64,000 bases of DNA from Scatophagus argus (taxonomy: Eukaryota > Chordata > Actinopteri > Scatophagidae). This document shows, in pieces, positions 13,241 to 25,919 of the stretch. Position 1 is the stretch's first letter. Each line of letters starts with the position of its first letter. The position numbers and the translations under genes are program-made. The stretch is from assembly GCF_020382885.2 (NCBI RefSeq), contig NC_058510.1:8738862-8802861 (forward strand). The letters are read 5' to 3'. The notes beneath the pieces were generated by a model. The model saw nothing but the letters and a program-made list of their open reading frames with translations, ran no database searches and was not told where the DNA came from.

Positions 13241-15233
13241 TCTCCTTCTCTTCTGCTCTCCTCTGCCCTTAGGTAAGCTGACTTGTCACTTTTCACATCA
13301 GCAAATGCACAAACACCCCTAAAGCTATTTCGAGATATGACAAGTACGTGGTCACAGTGTGTTTCCTGTACAGGTATGTTTATGTTACACTTTGTACTTT
13401 TTAATGCAAACCTTTCCAAAATGTTTCTCTAAGAGGCTGGAGGCCATCCTGTAGGACCTGACCAGGACCATATGCTATTTCATTGCTCCTTATCTTTTAT
13501 TAACCTTATTTTTATGAATCAGGTTTAAAGCAGCCAAGCCGCCACCAGCCTCCCAATTCTTTAATCCTCAAATCTGAAGCACCTTGTTCCGAGGATCACA
13601 GTGTTTTTGCACATTTTGCTACATTTTAACAACAACAATCCATGTAATCTTTACAGCGTAGGAGTCAGTTTTCCAAAGCACATCGGGCCTGATCTTATTA
13701 GTCACCTTCATATTTTCCTGAGGTCATGCAGTTGCAGTGAGGCAGTTTCTCTGCGATGCGTTCATGTGCTTATATGAAATTCTAAGATCCAAAAGCCTAA
13801 TGATGCAGGGACTGAACTACCAAGCGTGCGATCAGACTGTGTCTGCTCAGAAACAGTCACTGATTTCTTGACAACTTTCTTGATTTACGTGACACCGTTC
13901 TACGTACTGGACGTTCAAACAACAACAAGGGACTGTCTTCAAAGCAATCATACAACGAAGTGACTGTGACTGAAAAATAAAAGTGGCTACACAGTCGCTG
14001 ATGGACTATGTATGCATGTTTCAAACCACTGCAAGATGGTTTTTATTTTGCCCTGGAATTGGTGGAAGTCAATGGCTTCCTGGAAACACTTTGGAAAATC
14101 AGCAGTGATGCAAAGAATGTGGATTGTACATGTAAACAAGGCTGGGACAAACAAACAAACCAAACCAAACATAAAGGCTGCTGGTATTGTATATGCAGTT
14201 TTTTTTTGTTTTTTGTTTTTTTGTTTTTGCCAATGTTCACTTCTTAACCCAGCAGGATTAAGTGTTCTCTGTTTCCGTGTCAAGTCATCCTGCCGTGAGC
14301 TCAGATTTTGCTCCCCAGTCACAGCTTTGTCCCATCACAACATCATCAGCCTCCTGGGAGACGACAATGAACTTAAGCAATACATGCAGAGAGGAAATAA
14401 CTGCTTGTTTTCCCCCCCGAGTACTGACATTATAATGCTAACAGTGGAAGAATGAGCGTCTGTGATGGTTCCAACAATGCAAGTCTATTGCACAACAAAG
14501 GCTCTGGAGTGGTGAGGCGGACCCTCTGGGCCGACCCCTCCAAACAGCTGCCATGTCCCCGAGAGGGCCAACGGCACTCGGCTCGGAGTTCAGCAGCTCT
14601 TACTCTCTCTCTCTTCCGACTCCTCCGAATGTCAAGAGTTCATTCAAATAAAGTTGAAAGTGAGCTGGATTTGGCTCCCATCCCTGTAGCTCTCTAATCT
14701 AATCCATGAGCAGGACTCGCACGCGCTCGCAGAGAAAGACAAACAGGATGCCTCTACTCGGGTGACTCGGATGAAACGCAGTTTGAACTCGTCTCTGCTG
14801 GTACTCCGCTGCCTCACATCCACTCTAGTGGACCTCGGCCGAACCGTGTGTGAATGAGTCGTACTGCAGCTACGCCCCGAATTCAAAGACTAGGAGGCTC
14901 CTGACCTCAAATCAGTGCTAAATCAACTGTGATGGAGCATGCGCTCTGCCTCCAAGGACAGTAATAATGATGTGTTTGAGTGTGTGCATGTGTGAGACAG
15001 CATTTGCCCTTTGCTGCCAGTGTTTTCATATTCATCCAAAAGCACTTGATGGAAACATAATGCCTCAGAAAACCCAGCGGCAGCAATTAGAGGAGTAGTG
15101 AAACTAATAGTTGTTATGGTCAGATCGTGCATCATTGACGAAGCGTGTAAGAGTGAGAAATGTGAAGTTATAATATAAAAGTGTGTGGCATTAACAGAGA
15201 AAATGGAAGGCCAGTTTGAATCATATTATAGTT

Positions 15234-15463
15234 TTAAAGGGTCAGTTCACCCAAACTACAAAAAGACATATTTTTCCACTTGATATAAAGTCTATTTGCT
15301 CAACAGACAACTTATTGATGGTGAGGTCTTAGCCAGAGTAACGGGGTCATATTATTGTTGTCTTTAAGACTAAAAAAATCACTTTCATTGTATTGATAAA
15401 CAAATGCAACCAACACTACCTGCATGGCTTGAGTGTTTGTAAACTGGGTGAACTGACCCTTAA
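15234..15463. mobile_element. MITE with GGGTCAGTTCACCC terminal inverted repeats
   Basis: The left end reads TTAAAGGGTCAGTTCACCC and the right end GGGTGAACTGACCCTTAA, a near-perfect inverted pair about 230 bp apart. The inside has no open frame of note. The size and structure fit a non-autonomous DNA transposon; this inverted repeat is a familiar sequence in percomorph genomes. The TTAA at the edges may belong to the target site. Confidence 0.75.
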
Positions 15464-16144
15464 ACATTTTTTGTTGTTGCTGTTTTTATCCTTATCATTC
15501 TGGTCTTGTGTGGTTTACTACCAGTGTGAAAATCCAGTGTTAAAACTTCTGAAAATGGGGCTGAAAAGGTGCGAGGCTGCATCATTTTTCAAGCTACAAC
15601 AAGGCTGCATGTACACAAACCAAACACACATGTGTCTGCATGTGTCGCACCACAAAGGAAAGACGTCGAAATAGAAAAAAGAAATATGTTGACTAAAATT
15701 TGAAGTTTGACTAACTTTACTCTTTTGAGGTCTAAGGGCATGTTTGAGTGAGTCAACATGTTTAAGTGGCTCAGTTTGAGTGGATAAAAAACAGAAGAGA
15801 GTTTGTGAAGCTCCTTGATCTGGTGTGCTCTGTCAGCAGTCGTCGGGCCTGTGGTAAGCTGGACCTCACAGACTGTCAGCCACATTTATGTTCAACCCAA
15901 ACCCCGCAGAACCATTAACGACTGAGCCAAATATCAAACGAGGACAATCCTGACATGAAAAACTTTGGCACTGGCTGGCAATTTCAAATTAGTGCAAAAA
16001 GCCCGTAAATATCAAGGTAATTCAAGGTAAGTATCAGCAGAAAAGAGGAGAAGAGTCAAGCCCACACACTTAGTTTTATGAGCAGAGCTCCAAGTGGGTC
16101 GGCTTTTCTCTCTTCCACCTTATGGAATAGGACTTTTCACTCAC

Positions 16145-17213
16145 CGAACCTCTTGTATCCAAAAGACTGAACTTCCTCCTCGTCTGCAAAGTCGTCTGTG
16201 AGACATAATCAGAAACATGGCAGGTCATACTCACGCTATGGGGGGGCTACATTGTGTATAAAGTATAGTTGGTGGGGGTCCACAAACAAAATTAAAGTGA
16301 AGGAAACATGACAGAGGAGCAGCAGAAAGCCATAAATGCATAATATTGTCTTTGCATCCAGGGATATCTGTTTAGGGAGAGTGGAGGCAGCCAGCAAGGC
16401 GCTGGGCTGCAGATAGCGGAGCATCATCTCTAGTCCGCGTCTAGTCTGAGATAGGAGGTCCAGGGAACTGTAAAAACCACAGGCTGTGGTTTCTCTGGGT
16501 TGTTGACAGTAAACTCTAATTACACTCTGCTGCACTACACTGAGGACTGAGGGGAGCTCAGAGAACATCACTGGTAATGGTAAACAGATGACAGACTGAA
16601 GGGGGGCAACAGGGGAGACAGGAAGAGATGAGCTGCTTGTGTGTTTGTTGGTGGAGGGTCAAAGGGGGTTAGACTCAATAAAGAGCCAAATTAATAGGAT
16701 ATTTCCCCTCAGCTTCTCTTGGTGAAATTAACAAAATATTATAATTGTTGATAACAATATATGTTGCTTTAAATGGCTACTGGCTAGAAAGTAAGAGTTA
16801 GTGATGAAGCAGCGTTCACTGGTTATCATCAGTCAGGCAATCTTTGCAGTGATTAAGTTTTGTTTTTAGAAGAAGCATCTCGATCTCTTTCTGAAATATC
16901 ACAAAATTCAACAAGAACAAGAATGTGGGATTTTGCATGCATTAAGTGGCATTTGAGACAGACACACACAGGCTAATGGCACAAACAGTGTTTTCTTCTT
17001 TATATCCTTCAATGGGATGCAACTAAGCGATGGAAGAGAAGAAAAAGACTTTCACAACTTCTGTACCGCAGTACCGTAATGTCATCCAGATGTGAACCGC
17101 GCACCACAAAGAAATGCGCAGAGGCCGAATTAAAAGGAGCAAATTAAAGTGCGGAATGCGGAATATGGATTTAAAACACGCACAGCTGCACGTAAAGGCA
17201 ACATACCTTTCAT
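16145..17213 (-). CDS. COLEC12: COLEC12 (collectin-12 / scavenger receptor CL-P1), first two coding exons only
   Basis: Seen: minus-strand coding exon 1 is only 7 nt (17213-17207, ATG AAA G) followed by GTATGT. Exon 2 is 16195-16145, preceded by CACAG and followed by GTGAGT. Joined they read MKDDFADEEEVQSFGYKRFG in one frame with a phase-1 junction. This acidic cytoplasmic N-terminus with a YKRF motif is the start of COLEC12. Known: the full protein is a type II membrane scavenger receptor of about 740 residues with a transmembrane helix, coiled coil, collagen-like stalk and C-type lectin head; it binds oxidised LDL and microbial sugars. Those parts are not visible here: I searched the minus strand from 16144 to 1 for the exon encoding the cysteine pair and transmembrane helix and found no match. 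The rest must lie left of the window. The neighbour is CLUL1, as in human. The identification rests on about 20 residues, but the exon structure agrees with it. Confidence 0.85.
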
Positions 17214-17560
17214 GGCGTTATTCGTTAAGTACTGTAGAAGAGATGAGGACCTCTGTCACTTTCTGCGCATCTCAGCATCCAGTGCAAAGGTGTAAACTTG
17301 TCCCACGCAGAGCGACACACGCTAACAAAAGCAATAATGAAACTAGAAGTATGGCTTCATGTCGAGTCTCCAGTTTAAAATCCCATCGTCTCTGTTCTCT
17401 CCCGTAGCTCCAGATGAGTCTTTAGCAGGAGTTGTGTGATGTTCAGCCTTAAGCGGCGGTGCTGCGCTGAAGGAGGAAGGGGTTTTAGTCGGCTACTGCC
17501 AGCGTAAAGTTACACTGAACGACAAAGCGTATTTCCGGTGTCGCTTTCAGAGTTAAATCG
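17080..17560 (-). promoter_or_regulatory. COLEC12 5' UTR and promoter region
   Basis: The sequence around and upstream (on the minus strand) of the COLEC12 ATG at 17213 is richer in CpG than its surroundings, with GCG-rich patches near 17090-17160, 17300-17320 and 17450-17540. This fits a CpG promoter with the 5' UTR between about 17214 and 17500. No TATA box or precise start site could be fixed. Confidence 0.45.
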
Positions 17561-20500
17561 TTTTTGTCCCGTATTAATGTGGAGGAGGATTAGACTATTT
17601 ATTTATTATTTACCAGAATAAATGTAATAATAAATCATTTGCTAATTTGCTAAATCCATCCGTTGAAGCTTTGGCCAGCGACTGTTTACCTTAGCTTAGC
17701 ATAAGGTTTGGAAACAGGCAAAAAAAAAGCAAACCTGGCTATGTTCAGAGGAAAGAAATTTAGCCCACCAGCGTCTGTAAAGCTTTCATTCAAGAAGAAT
17801 TCATACAAAAATCAAAGAACACCAGTTCACTACAAGGGGTTAGCCTATAGCTATGTAGCCTACTGGACATTTAAGTCTCTGCTAGTAACAACTGGTGCCA
17901 AAATAAACAGACTTATTATTGTTGTTTTTTGCACTTAAAGAAACAAGTTAGCATCAACTATGTCTTGTTTCACCTATTATTTTGCTGTTTTCAAACCTTA
18001 AAAAAGATATTTAGGTTTGTTGAACATTAGCGTTAACTGTATCTGCAAATCAGCAATCTGTTGTTTGTAGTTTCAACTCTTGGAACCACTAATGACCAAA
18101 ATTTCTAACTATTCTCGCACGCCTTTCTTTATGGCCAGTGCTGTTCATTATGTAGAGTGCAATTGATTGGATTTTTGTTTTCTTTATTGATTTAGTTTAA
18201 TTTTTCTTACTTAGGTTTTGTACAGGTCCCTATTGTTCGACTTGTTCTACACGTTTTACACGTTTCTGTAGGGCAATCTACAAAAAACTTATTTTGTAGG
18301 CCTATGAGCCACGTTTCCGGTTTTCCTTAGCCTTCTTCAACGCTTCCTCTTTGTAACTTTACATCGTCACCAGTTACCCTTGGCCACAACTGCACATTCC
18401 CACTCAGTCTTTTGAAGTGAAACCAGTTAGTGTCCACACTCTCTCCTGCCATGTGTCCGCCGGTAGGGAGAGCGGAGGTGTTGGCCGCTTTCAACACCAC
18501 AGACCCCGGGACGTCGTGCGGCGCTGCAGTAATCCAGCCGGAGATCAGATTAAGTTACTGGCGGTTGATGGCAATCGCGTCCCCGGCTGAAAAGCTGGTA
18601 CCCATTAAAGATAATTTCAAAGGTTTGGGGAGGTGGAGCGACAGCAGAACCGGCGACATTTCACTGCAATCCGTGTGTTTTTACATCTTCACATCTCATT
18701 TCCTTTTAGGATGAAAAGTCACTTTCATATTCATACGATATTCCTTTAGCACCATTTGGCCTCTCTGTGGTTCTCAGTGATAGGTTAATCATGTGGTTTG
18801 GGGTATTTTATCAACTGATTTATCTCAACAACCTCACATTCCAGTAATACTGCAAAATCCACATAATTTCAAGTCATTTTTTTCCAATTATTCCCATAAA
18901 AAAGCCTGATGCAGTAAAATTATTTAAACCTTAGGGCAAACAATTTCTCCAGAACACCAAGACTAATGCCTACTGAGTTCTTGTCTTTAACTGATTGAAT
19001 TAAGTAGCCCTACTACAATTAATTACAATTAAAACTTGTTCAAAGAAAATAAAATCTCTTGCACATAATTTGAGACTATACCATCTGTGGAGCATGCAGA
19101 GTGTTGCATTTTAGTTTTAAATGTGAGCAAAGCTCAACAGGTTTACTTTGTGCTTTACAGTAGGCTATTTTATCTTCCAAACTATGTGCATTTGATATAC
19201 AAAACAAGACTGATTTGCTAGAACTGCATTCATTTACATTTCCTTGACAGTAATTTCTGTCACATAAAACAGTCCCAAAGGCAGCTGAGACTGACCGTGG
19301 TGTAACTTAATCATACTGTAGGTTAACTGGCGGCCAGTTCCCCTTGACTCTTCCAGGTGCAGTGATAATTTCAACAGTTCCTGTGTTCGTAATCTCTGCA
19401 GCCTGCAGATGCAGATCACTGATCAAAGGCACAAAACATCTGCGTCAAACAGACCCCAGTGTCACTGGGTTACATTTGCACTCGCTCAGTTCAAACCAGT
19501 TGATTTATAGGACAAAGATAGAGATAACACAAACCGTCTCAGCTCTTAAATCCTCACAACACAAACATCAAACTCAGATCTGTTTTCCTTCTTTCTTAAT
19601 AAAGCCTTCAAACCCAGGCTCAGTGCTAATAGCTTGAGATTGACCCGGTCCACCACATACTAGATTCCAGACCATCCTGAGATGATAAAGGGACTAATTA
19701 CTTGTTTTCCTAAAGGCTTCAAAACTGTTATTTTACTGTCGGCTATAATTGGAGCAGCAGGCTGGTATTAGGGCTCAAATAGGGATCGCAGTGGGCTGAT
19801 AAAAAGCAGCTGAGGGTCAGATATATTACAGCCCTGCTCCTGCTGGTCTTCATTCAGAGGTTGGGAGCTCATTTGCTGGGTCAAGGCTTTCAGCTGCTCA
19901 GATTAACAGAAGGCACACAGGAATTCCACATTTACCACGCTTCTGCCATGTTCACGTCGCGATAAGAGCGACTCACACTGGACAGAGTTGCAGAGTTGGT
20001 ACAATCCAGAAAGACAAGAAGCAAAATGAGTTTTTCTCACACAGTGCTGTCATGATGTGATGGGTATTTTAGATTATGTTAGCTAAGTACTTGCAAGAAA
20101 GTCTAAAATAATCAAATATTGCTAAGATTAGCAATTTCTAATGTGATTTTCCCTGACGGTAACTGAGCATTTAATCAAAGATTTAAGGGGGAAGAGTGAG
20201 ACATCACTTTGTTAGTTTTAAACTCAAGGACACTGGTGAGATTAGTGCACAAAAGAAACAGAAAATGACAAAGAGTGTGTTGTTCTGTTTTGTCCATCAG
20301 GTCCACTGTAGACTTGCTATGGACTGGCTTATTCATATGATATACAAACAGGTGCAGATGCTTTTAAACAGTTCATGAGGGGTGACTCAGGGGTTTTATG
20401 AGCGTAACAGGTCACCAGAGCTCAGCTGCCTTGGAGCAGTGAAGCTTTTGGCTTATTAAGACACGTGCATATTTAAATTTTTCTCTCATTTGTTACCTGA

Positions 20501-22179
20501 AAAGTCTCTCAAGAGTTCAGTCATGGCTTGGCAACCACACAGTTTGTTATTTTGCCTTTTTCTGTACAAATTACATATATTTTTAATAATATAATGTTCT
20601 CTGTGACTTTGGAGGAAGCTTTCCAAAGTTCCATGTCATCTAGGTTATCTTTTTATCTGCGATGAGAGTTATGAAATCGGAAGTGTGGAGTCTGGAAGAG
20701 ATTTAGGAGACAGGGAGACTCGTTTTCTATCCACAAGTGACAGTATCTCAGCCTGTGCTGCTTCACTTTTGACCTTTAATCACTGAAATACCCCTTTAAA
20801 TCACAGCTAACCTACAAAACAGTCTGTGTTTTAGACAAGTGAATGTTTGGATGCCTGGAATGGTAGAAAAAAAAGATACATCCAAACATCTAAAACTATA
20901 CAGCACGCATTCAGAAAAGGTGAGATATACAACACATAATTTGTAGTTAAAACCAAAAGTCGTGAACACCCCGGTTTCCTCTTCAATGTTTTTTGTATCA
21001 GCATGCATATTTGCACTTGCAGGCCTTCTGCTCCCTTACAATACAGAACATAGCCAAGACCATGCAAATGTGTGCCAGGTCTCTGCGGGGAGCTCAGGCT
21101 TACTGTCGGTCTGATGGAGATTAGAGCAGCGTGTTTTACCTGAGAGGGGCTCTGGAGTACGTTAGAGACAATTATGTGAGACGGACCTGCAAACAATTGA
21201 GCATGTAATGTTAACTGCGCACTAAAGCCCGTCTTAAGCTGATCTGTAGTTATGCTGTGCGCGTAAGGCTTAATAATGCAAACACACTAATAGGATCTGC
21301 GCTGGTGAGTAGATCCATAAAAATAGAACAACCCTTCGAGGTGGCAGGCGCCTCACTCTCATCTCTCCAACAGCACAACCTGCTGCTTGGGTTCTGCAGT
21401 CTGATGTTTGCATACAGTTGCCAAGGTAAATATGCTATACTTCTTTAATTTATTTTACACTTTGTTTCTTTTCTTATTTGCATATAGGATGACTGCAATT
21501 CGTCATGCAATTCAATAGATGACATGGACAAGTTCCTCACAGGGGGCATCAATAATCTTGCAGCAAGACACTGGGATATACACAGTGATGATATGTGCTT
21601 TCAGTTAAAGTTTAAACAATCAGCACTGCAAAGGCATTACGATATGATATTTTTATGAAATGTTGGCAGGTTCAGCACCAATTTGTGCTGACTTTCATTC
21701 ATGTTTTGCTCTTGCCGGATCAATTCATGCACACAGCTGTAGTATTTCAGTTTTCTGTTGTATTGTTCTGTAGAGTATTCCAGCTTAGCACTAAATTGAG
21801 CTTTTGTTATTGTGTTAATTTATGATATATAAGTAAGCTGCACTGTATTGTGTTTATTATCCTTGTTATGTAATGAGATATTTCAGCCCTAGAAAGATTA
21901 GTTAACTGCAATAGAATTACTTAATGGGGCTCTCTTTTGTTTATTGTTTTTTTTTTATTTGACACCAATGTGATATTTCATGCTGAAAGACACATTTGTT
22001 ACTGTAATAATGTTGTATTTATTTTTGAAGGGCTGCTAAAATGGTTGAGAAATGGCACCACCTTGTGGCCACTTACGTGTCAGGCACGGAAGTGAAAAGC
22101 ATGTCTTTCATTTATATATATTTATATCATTTATACCTGTTGCTTCCTAACAGAGAAATAAGACACAGCTCAGGACGAG
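17560..22179. other. COLEC12-CLUL1 divergent intergenic spacer
   Basis: This is 4.6 kb between two divergently transcribed genes. It holds a dispersed repeat at 17665-17905, a GC-richer patch with a 94-codon frame at 18430-18714 that I cannot identify, and otherwise AT-rich sequence. CLUL1 control elements and 5' untranslated exons probably lie toward the right end, but no start site could be fixed. Confidence 0.6.
17665..17905. repeat. Dispersed repeat with CTTAGCTTAGCATAA
   Basis: The string CCTTAGCTTAGCATAAGG, then GGAAACAGGC, AACCTGGCT and CACCAGCGTCTGTAAAGCT, follows in order a repeat common in perch-like fishes. A related copy in the same orientation is at 36745-37010. Confidence 0.6.
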
Positions 22180-25100
22180 ATGAGGAGTCTGCTTGTTCAA
22201 ATTCTTTGCGTCATTGAAGTCCTACTTTGTGCTGCTGACTCTCCACCTCTAAGCGAGGACACGCTGAGAAGTGAGGCCTTCATTGACAGAAAACGTTACT
22301 TTAGTTCTGTACTCGGTCTTACTGGTGCCGGTTGCAGACCTGAATTACAGCCTGTTTCGTTGATGTGTGTAGAGCTGTCTGCAGCAGGAGAGCAGTATGT
22401 TGATGAGGAGATAAAGCGGGCGTTACTGGGGGTGAAGCGGGTGAAGGAAATGATGGAGAAAAAAGAGGAAAGGCACAGGCATCTTATGGACGCCCTGAGG
22501 CACAGCAGTGATAAGAAGAAGGTATGAACTGTGTTTCTGTTCCTGCCATGAAGTGCCAACGACAAAAATCTCTCACTAACTCACATGCTAAATCCCCAAC
22601 ACGCTCCTTTAAATCGCATCTGAAATTACATTTGCAATAATCCTTCCTGATGTAAGAAACCTACAAACAAAATAAAACAAAATCAGGCTGCATTAAACAC
22701 AATAGCTTCTCAACATATCCATTGTAGCTGAGCAGTTTCATGCCAATGTCTGTCCATTACTCTGAAGCCCGTCACATATTTTCTGCCTCATAAAACCAAA
22801 GCCACACAAAGCCTCACTGAGAAACCTCAAAGCAGACAGTGAATAATACATGTGGGAGTCTGGCTGGTTTAGGGAGTCGGGGTGTAATTTTACTGCAGTC
22901 ATGATAAATGAACTGTCTGTTGACGAATCTGTTTCTTTCTTCAATGACAGTTAAAAATTAAAGAAGGAGGCTTTGTGTTTAGGGGCCCAAACTGTATCTT
23001 ATCCTGTCTGGGTTATTAAGAGGTAATATATCTGTGGCAAGATTTTGTGTTTTTGGGGGGTTTCTTCAGGGGGCGACGCAGCTGGCCCGGGAAACAGAGA
23101 AGAAACTAGAGGAGGCCGAGCAGCAATGTCAAGATTTAACCAGAGCTTCCTTAGAGGAATGTCGACCTTGTCTTGAGGATACGTGCAAGGCCTTCTACAC
23201 CTCCACATGTCGACGTGGCTTTGCCTCTTTTTCATTCAAGGTTTGACCTCAACATATTCCTATCATAACTGTCTCAGACCTTCAAAATCATAAATGTTAA
23301 GAGCGATCTGTAACAGGCTCCAAACATGATGGTTCCTCTATGAATCTTCCTCTGCAGGTGGAGGAGTTTTTCCGGAAAATGGCCTCCCAGCTGGAAGCTA
23401 CGATTTATGATCAGACCGAGGAGAATGTGGGTCGCACCGGCTCACCTCGCCAGGCCACAGAAGATGACGGAGATCAGGAGCTTCTGCAAGCAGATGCTTC
23501 ATTCAGCCAGTTGTTGTCAAACATCAGCCTCCTGCACAACCACAGTGTCACTCTTGTAAAAAAGATGCAACATGTGTTTGGGCATACCTTCCTGGCAGCC
23601 TTCAACACAGAGCTCCAACCGAGCCCGGTGTCAGCCATGCAGGGCGGCTCAAGCGCTGGCCTCTTTGGGACAGTTAGTCTGGATCACATTGTTGATTCAG
23701 TGTATGACTTTGGGAGGAATGTGCTGGAGGAATTCCGCTCCACGGTGGCTGATGCGTTGGAAGACGTACAAGAAGCTGAGGAGTACTTTCGGCAACCAAG
23801 CAGAGGTATCTGAGCAATGCATTTGCATTTATCCACTCCTATAAAAAATAAGGATAACCACAGGAGCATCTGTTTTTGTATGTCTGTCTACAAAGATACG
23901 GGATCACTTTCTGCCTTGCGACAGTCCCAGAACAGATACATGTGCAGGCGACTCCGCAGACAAGCATCAGAGTGTTGGCAGCTCCAAAGTTTGTGCGAGA
24001 CATGTGAAGAGTATCTGTTAGAAGGTAAATAACTGGCAGAGTAATGTATTTTTCTTAGTGAACCCTAATGGTTCCTGATCTGTTTAGCTGCTTGCCCCAA
24101 ACAAGCAGTGGGACAATTAAAAACTGTCTTAAACAAACTGCAGCAATGAGTGGCATCATGAATGAAACATTCTGCAAGAGTAATATTTTGTAACTAATAT
24201 TTTGATAATTTAATTTGAATATTTGATAAAGCTTTTACTTTATAAAATGTAAAAAAGCATATAAATAAATAAAAATAATAAAACAAATTCTCATCACACT
24301 CTCATCACACACTCACACCTGACCTTAATTTTATGTTGCTTGACAAATGAGTTAATCAACTAATCATTTCTTCCACTTTTTCGATTATAACTGCTGGAAA
24401 TACTGGATATAACTCAAAGCACTTTTGCAATAGAACAATTGGTGCAGGTACAACTTTTTCTGTTCATGACTTCACCGAACACACTTGGATTCATGCTCAC
24501 TTGTCCCTGTGTGCTTGCAGAGTGTCCCAGTGTCCAGCAGTTACACTCTGAGGTGGAGGAGATGTACATGCTGCTCAATGCCTCCCGTCAGCAGTATGAC
24601 GACAGGCTGCAGCTGATTCACAGACACACAGAGGACACGCGGAGATGGCTCAACAACATGGATGACAAGTACGGCTGGGTCAGCAAGCTGTCCATCAGCA
24701 CCGCGGGCCCACACAGCATCTTCAGTGTGATTACAGTATGTTTCTAGTATTTTTCTGACTAAATTTATTTTTATCACATTTAATTTGTGATGTTAAGATG
24801 GTTGCTGAGTCCCAAATCCATTTCTCTTTGGCTGATAAATCCGCAAGAATTACCACTGATCTGACACATGAATATACGTATGAATTTTCAAAAACAATCC
24901 TGTTACTTGAATTCTGTCATACATTCTAAACAGGGTTTAAATTAAAACTACAGAGCCAAACCCCATCCTCTTTAGTGAAAGTTTATCTGCCTCTGTACGT
25001 AATACAGGCTAAAATAATTATTTTAGCTGGCAAGAATCTTGTTAGGTTAATTTAGCATACCAGCCTATGGCAAAGGAGCCGGAAGATGATTTGTTGTATT

Positions 25101-25736
25101 GCCATCACAAGGATTGATTCACTCAATCTCATTTTTCAGATGAATTCACAGCAACAGATGAAGAATGTCAGACCTAAAGCTGACAGCAGCGTGGCTGTTA
25201 CCTTATTGGACTCTGCCCCAATAACTGTCTCAGTCCCAGCAGAGCTGGAGGTGGATGACCCTGCTTTTATCCAATATGTAGCGCAGGAGGCTCTGGCTCT
25301 CCATAAACAGCAGATAAGAGGTACTGATCCTTGCAGTGCTGCGATTTAGTTAATTATGTGGCTCCCAGCATCACCTGGCGTGCCTACAAATTGAATTTGA
25401 GCTAAATTAATTGTGATGATTTGAAACCATCAACTTTACACCAAATCCCTGTGCATTTCTTCAGATTTAATTGTGTTCAGAGAGACACTGAAAATGGGAT
25501 TATGATGTTATGATCCAAAATTATGAGGTAACTATGGAACAGTCCTAAAGTTCACCCTTCATTGACTTTGTATTCTAAGGTTAAATGGATCCATATGCAA
25601 CGTAACGCTGGTACTGGTAGCCACTGCAATATTTAAGTTGACTGACTTGCTTCTGTACACTTCTTTTTTATACTTATAGGTTTAATGTGTGATTAATTTC
25701 CTTTAATTTTTTTTTCTCTATGCAGGAACAGACTGA
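22180..25736 (+). CDS. CLUL1: CLUL1 (clusterin-like protein 1), 464 aa, 8 coding exons
   Basis: Exons: 22180-22270, 22373-22521, 23070-23240, 23358-23805, 23896-24024, 24521-24735, 25140-25320 and 25726-25736 (TGA). All introns are GT-AG and the frame is continuous. The protein starts with a hydrophobic signal peptide (MRSLLVQILCVIEVLLCAAD), then SEDTLRKLSAAGEQYVDEEI, the clusterin N-terminal motif. Two clusters of five cysteines are visible: C100, C111, C114, C119, C127 (with CRPCLEDTCKAFY) and C303, C313, C320, C323, C331 (with CRRLRR). In clusterin the two clusters pair by disulfides. Known: clusterins are secreted chaperone-like glycoproteins, and CLUL1 is mainly retinal (cone photoreceptors) in mammals. 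Length and neighbours (COLEC12 left, TYMS right) support CLUL1 rather than CLU. The ATG at 22180 was chosen because it precedes the signal peptide. Intron 1 is only 102 bp and open in frame. Confidence 0.93.
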
Positions 25737-25902
25737 TGTCAACATCTGACTCTGAACGCTGAATAAACCAGGACCAGTTCTCTTGAACAATTAAGCAGAG
25801 TTTTGTAAAATTCTGTATAGACCTCTAAACCTTAACAGTTTATATTATTTCTATTCATGTTATGTTATCAGTGTTAATTCTTAGGGTTTTAAATGACTCT
25901 GC

Positions 25903-25908
25903 AATAAA
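25903..25908 (+). terminator. CLUL1 polyadenylation signal
   Basis: AATAAA lies 167 bp after the CLUL1 stop codon. A closer AATAAA at about 25762 (inside CTGAATAAACC) is a second candidate only 25 bp after the stop. Confidence 0.6.
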
Positions 25909-25919
25909 AAATGTGAAGG

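Larger units (their letters stand above)
1..16144. other. Presumed COLEC12 intron 2: no supported gene, mostly repeats
   Basis: No open frame in these 16 kb resembles a known protein on either strand. The longer ones (for example 143 codons at 6030-6461 and 133 codons at 11284-11685, both plus) lack recognisable domains and look like chance frames. Because COLEC12 exon 2 ends at 16145 and no further exon was found, the simplest reading is one long intron of at least 16 kb. It holds dispersed repeat fragments near 2290-2600 and 10225-10640, GT microsatellites at 792-826, 13059-13080 and 13221-13240, a T/G tract at 14199-14231, an interstitial telomeric tract at 12155-12187 and a MITE at 15234-15463. 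Enhancers may be present but cannot be named from sequence alone. Confidence 0.6.

Noticed and set aside
22271..22372. Reading CLUL1 exon 1 straight through as one 115-codon exon
   Set aside because: The inserted 34 residues break the conserved clusterin junction, and good GT and AG sites flank them. Splicing is preferred; retention is listed as a finding.
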